NCBI GenBank assembly: GCA_900543455.1
Contig: UQRR01000104.1
Coordinates: forward strand, 1-6,676
Source: an uncultured Dialister sp.
GTDB lineage: Bacteria; Bacillota; Negativicutes; Veillonellales; Dialisteraceae
Direction of reading: 5' to 3'
Length of the DNA: 6,676 nt
In this document: piece after piece, positions 5,432 to 6,676 of the stretch
Position numbering within the stretch: position 1 is the first letter of the stretch
How the letters are laid out: every line of letters begins with the position of its first letter
Notes under the pieces: generated by a model
Told to the model about the DNA's origin: nothing
What the model saw: the letters and a program-made list of their open reading frames with translations, nothing else
Database searches by the model: none
Translations under genes and position numbers: made by a program

Positions 5432-6181
5432 TTAAATATCAGCATGGATCAGACGCTTCAGGAATGTCTGCGTCCGTTCTTCCTGTGGATGGGTGAAGAT
5501 ATCTTCGGGATTTCCTTCTTCCACGATATAGCCCTTATCCATGAAAATGACGTGATTGGAAACGCTTCTGGCGAACTGCATCTCGTGCGTGACGACGGCC
5601 ATGGTCATGCCGTCCAAGGCGACTTCTTTCATGACGGTCAGTACATCGCCGACGAGCTCGGGATCGAGCGCAGATGTCGGTTCATCGAAGAGCAGCATCT
5701 TCGGCTTCATCGCAAGCGCTCTGGCGATAGCGACACGCTGCTGCTGCCCGCCGGAAAGCTCGCCCGGATAATAATCCGCACGCTCGGCAAGACCGACGCG
5801 CGAGAGAAGCTCCATCGCTTCTTCCTTCGCCTGCTCTTTCGGCAGCTTCTTGATGTGGATCGGCGCGTACATGACATTCTCGACCGCGGTGAACATCGGG
5901 AACAGGTTGAACGACTGGAAAACCATGCCGACATCGCGGCGCAGCATCTTCACGTCGGTCTTTTCATTGACCTTCTTTCCATCGAACCACAGCTCGCCCC
6001 CGGTCGGCGTTTCGAGAAGATTCAGGCAGCGCAGGAAGGTACTCTTCCCGCTCCCGGACGGACCGATAATGGTACACACTTCTCCGTTCTCGATCTTCAT
6101 ATTGATATCTCTCAGTACTTCGACCTTACCGAACGATTTCTGCAAATGCTTGACTTCATAAATGACTTTTTTATCTGACAT
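5432..6181 (-). CDS. Polar amino-acid ABC transporter ATP-binding protein (GlnQ/HisP family)
   Basis: Cytoplasmic ATPase that powers the adjacent permease. Numbering from the ATG at 6179-6181 (249 aa): Walker A GPSGSGKST 40-48, Q-loop Q89 in VFQSFNLFP, signature LSGGQ 142-146, Walker B LLFDE 163-167, D-loop SALD 170-173, and H-loop H199. All catalytic residues are present. A GTG at 6188-6190 would add three residues (RTM follows it). I prefer the ATG because AGAAGGG lies 10 bases before it and almost touches the GTG, and because family members usually begin close to this point. It is the first gene of a two-gene operon under the promoter at 6211-6239. No substrate-binding protein gene is present in the operon. 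Confidence 0.95.
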   Translation of the reverse strand: MSDKKVIYEVKHLQKSFGKVEVLRDINMKIENGEVCTIIGPSGSGKSTFLRCLNLLETPTGGELWFDGKKVNEKTDVKMLRRDVGMVFQSFNLFPMFTAVENVMYAPIHIKKLPKEQAKEEAMELLSRVGLAERADYYPGELSGGQQQRVAIARALAMKPKMLLFDEPTSALDPELVGDVLTVMKEVALDGMTMAVVTHEMQFARSVSNHVIFMDKGYIVEEGNPEDIFTHPQEERTQTFLKRLIHADI

Positions 6182-6210
6182 AGTCCTCACACCCTTCTTA
6201 ATTATTCAAG

Positions 6211-6239
6211 ATAGTAGCATAAATATACAGGTATGTCAA
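6211..6239 (-). promoter_or_regulatory. Sigma-70/SigA-type promoter of the ABC transporter operon
   Basis: On the minus strand: perfect -35 TTGACA (6234-6239), a 17-bp spacer and -10 TACTAT (6211-6216, four of six) with an extended TG motif (TGC) just before it. Transcription would start near 6204, giving a leader of about 20 nt before the ATG. Confidence 0.85.
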
Positions 6240-6244
6240 TAAAA

Positions 6245-6258
6245 TTTCGTATACGAAA
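6245..6258. promoter_or_regulatory. Perfect 14-bp palindrome upstream of the -35 box, candidate operator
   Basis: tttcgtatacgaaa is its own reverse complement and lies five bases upstream of the -35. The core TCGTATACGA fits the loose TNGT-N-ACNA pattern of FadR-type GntR regulators, but this is only a pattern match. A dimeric regulator here could activate from just upstream or interfere with polymerase. Confidence 0.6.
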
Positions 6259-6266
6259 GGAAATGG

Positions 6267-6320
6267 AATTCAAGGTTCAGGGTTCAAGGTTCATGGTTCA
6301 GGGCTCAGGGCTCAGGGTTA
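6267..6320. repeat. Heptamer tract (ggttcag type)
   Basis: In-phase units run aattcaa, ggttcag, ggttcaa, ggttcat, ggttcag, ggctcag, ggctcag, ggttag. The tract leads directly into mosaic block B, just as decayed heptamers lead into block A at 1426. Confidence 0.8.
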
Positions 6321-6432
6321 GCCCGTGGGGCGGGACGTCCTTTGATTGTCTGTGAAAGAGGGGAAGCGGGTTCTACAGGTTCAGAGGGGGTGGTGCGACG
6401 CATAAAAATATAGAAGCGCCGCGGAGGTTTGA
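6321..6432. repeat. Intergenic mosaic repeat, copy B
   Basis: Contains the 38-bp segment (6321-6358) and the 44-bp hairpin segment (6389-6432) also found in copy A, in the same order and orientation. The hairpin stem gcgacgc/gcgccgc (6395-6401, 6416-6422) has one mismatch where copy A is perfect. Confidence 0.75.
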
Positions 6433-6451
6433 AACCAGCGGTTTTCTCGTA

Positions 6452-6575
6452 TCGCAAACCTAATCCCTAGCCACTAATCCCTAGCTACCAGTCACAAGTC
6501 ACCAGTGGCTAGGGATTAGGGATCTCGAGCAGCTGGAGATTAGGAGACCGAGAGACTAGGAGACTTAAGACTCCC
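6452..6575. repeat. Heptamer tract with a perfect 17-bp inverted repeat
   Basis: Sevens continue here as tccctag, ccactaa, tccctag, ctaccag, tcacaag, tcaccag, then the complementary-type units tggctag, ggattag and on to gacttaa. cctaatccctagccact (6459-6475) is perfectly inverted at 6504-6520 around a 28-nt spacer, so the tract switches strand in its middle. There is no T run, so a terminator role is unlikely. Confidence 0.75.
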
Positions 6576-6579
6576 CCGT

Positions 6580-6676
6580 ATCGTCATTTCGAGCGTAAGC
6601 GAGAAATCTTTATTGCAGAACGTTCATCGCCTGATATGAGGCAGCACCAGGACATCGTTTTCCCTCGGCGCATACA
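6580..6676 (+). repeat. Dispersed palindrome-ended repeat, second copy, cut by the window end
   Basis: Ungapped match to 1568-1664 at 92/97 positions in direct orientation. By comparison with the first copy, about 50 bp of the element, including its right arm, should lie beyond the window. Confidence 0.85.

Noticed and set aside
5444..6178. 244-codon open frame on the plus strand
   Set aside because: Antisense shadow of the ABC ATPase, which has every catalytic motif on the minus strand.

Overview
The window suggests a moderate-GC member of the Firmicutes, most likely a Negativicute (Veillonellaceae or Dialister-like). This rests on the Obg and transporter sequences and on intergenic regions full of short heptamer tracts and GTCATTTCGAGCG-type dispersed repeats. 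The assignment is by recognition only, and no search was possible. All convincing genes lie on the minus strand.

Layout from left to right. Positions 1-95 hold the end of a dispersed repeat. Positions 96-1382 encode the complete ribosome-associated GTPase Obg. Positions 1383-2171 (about 790 bp) hold no believable gene. They are a mosaic of a degenerate heptamer tract, a block with a conserved hairpin, a roughly 150-bp palindrome-ended repeat split by a 197-bp MITE-like insertion with a 10-bp target duplication, and a run of in-phase heptamers. Positions 2183-4546 encode a 787-aa piece of a large polyvalent protein of the type carried by phages and conjugative elements. It has two copies of a YHQMVGEHA linker, a WFGDWE motif, an AT-rich central module and a C-terminal module. 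It looks like a remnant: its frame stays open upstream of the only start (GTG, with no ribosome-binding site), and a plausible C-terminal tail lies in another frame. Positions 4683-4714 form a terminator. Positions 4724-6181 are a compact two-gene operon for a polar amino-acid ABC importer (ATPase, then permease), driven by a good sigma-70-type promoter with a 14-bp perfect palindrome just upstream. Positions 6267-6676 (about 410 bp without a gene) repeat the mosaic seen upstream of obg in the same order and orientation, and run off the window end inside a second copy of the palindrome-ended repeat.

Obg is housekeeping and the transporter is a self-contained nutrient-uptake unit, probably using a binding protein encoded elsewhere. 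The polyvalent-protein remnant is accessory DNA. The two direct mosaic copies, about 4.9-5.0 kb apart, bracket the remnant and the transporter, so this interval could be lost or moved by homologous recombination. I did not find a new defence system. The most unusual material is the repeat architecture and the modular structure of the polyvalent remnant.
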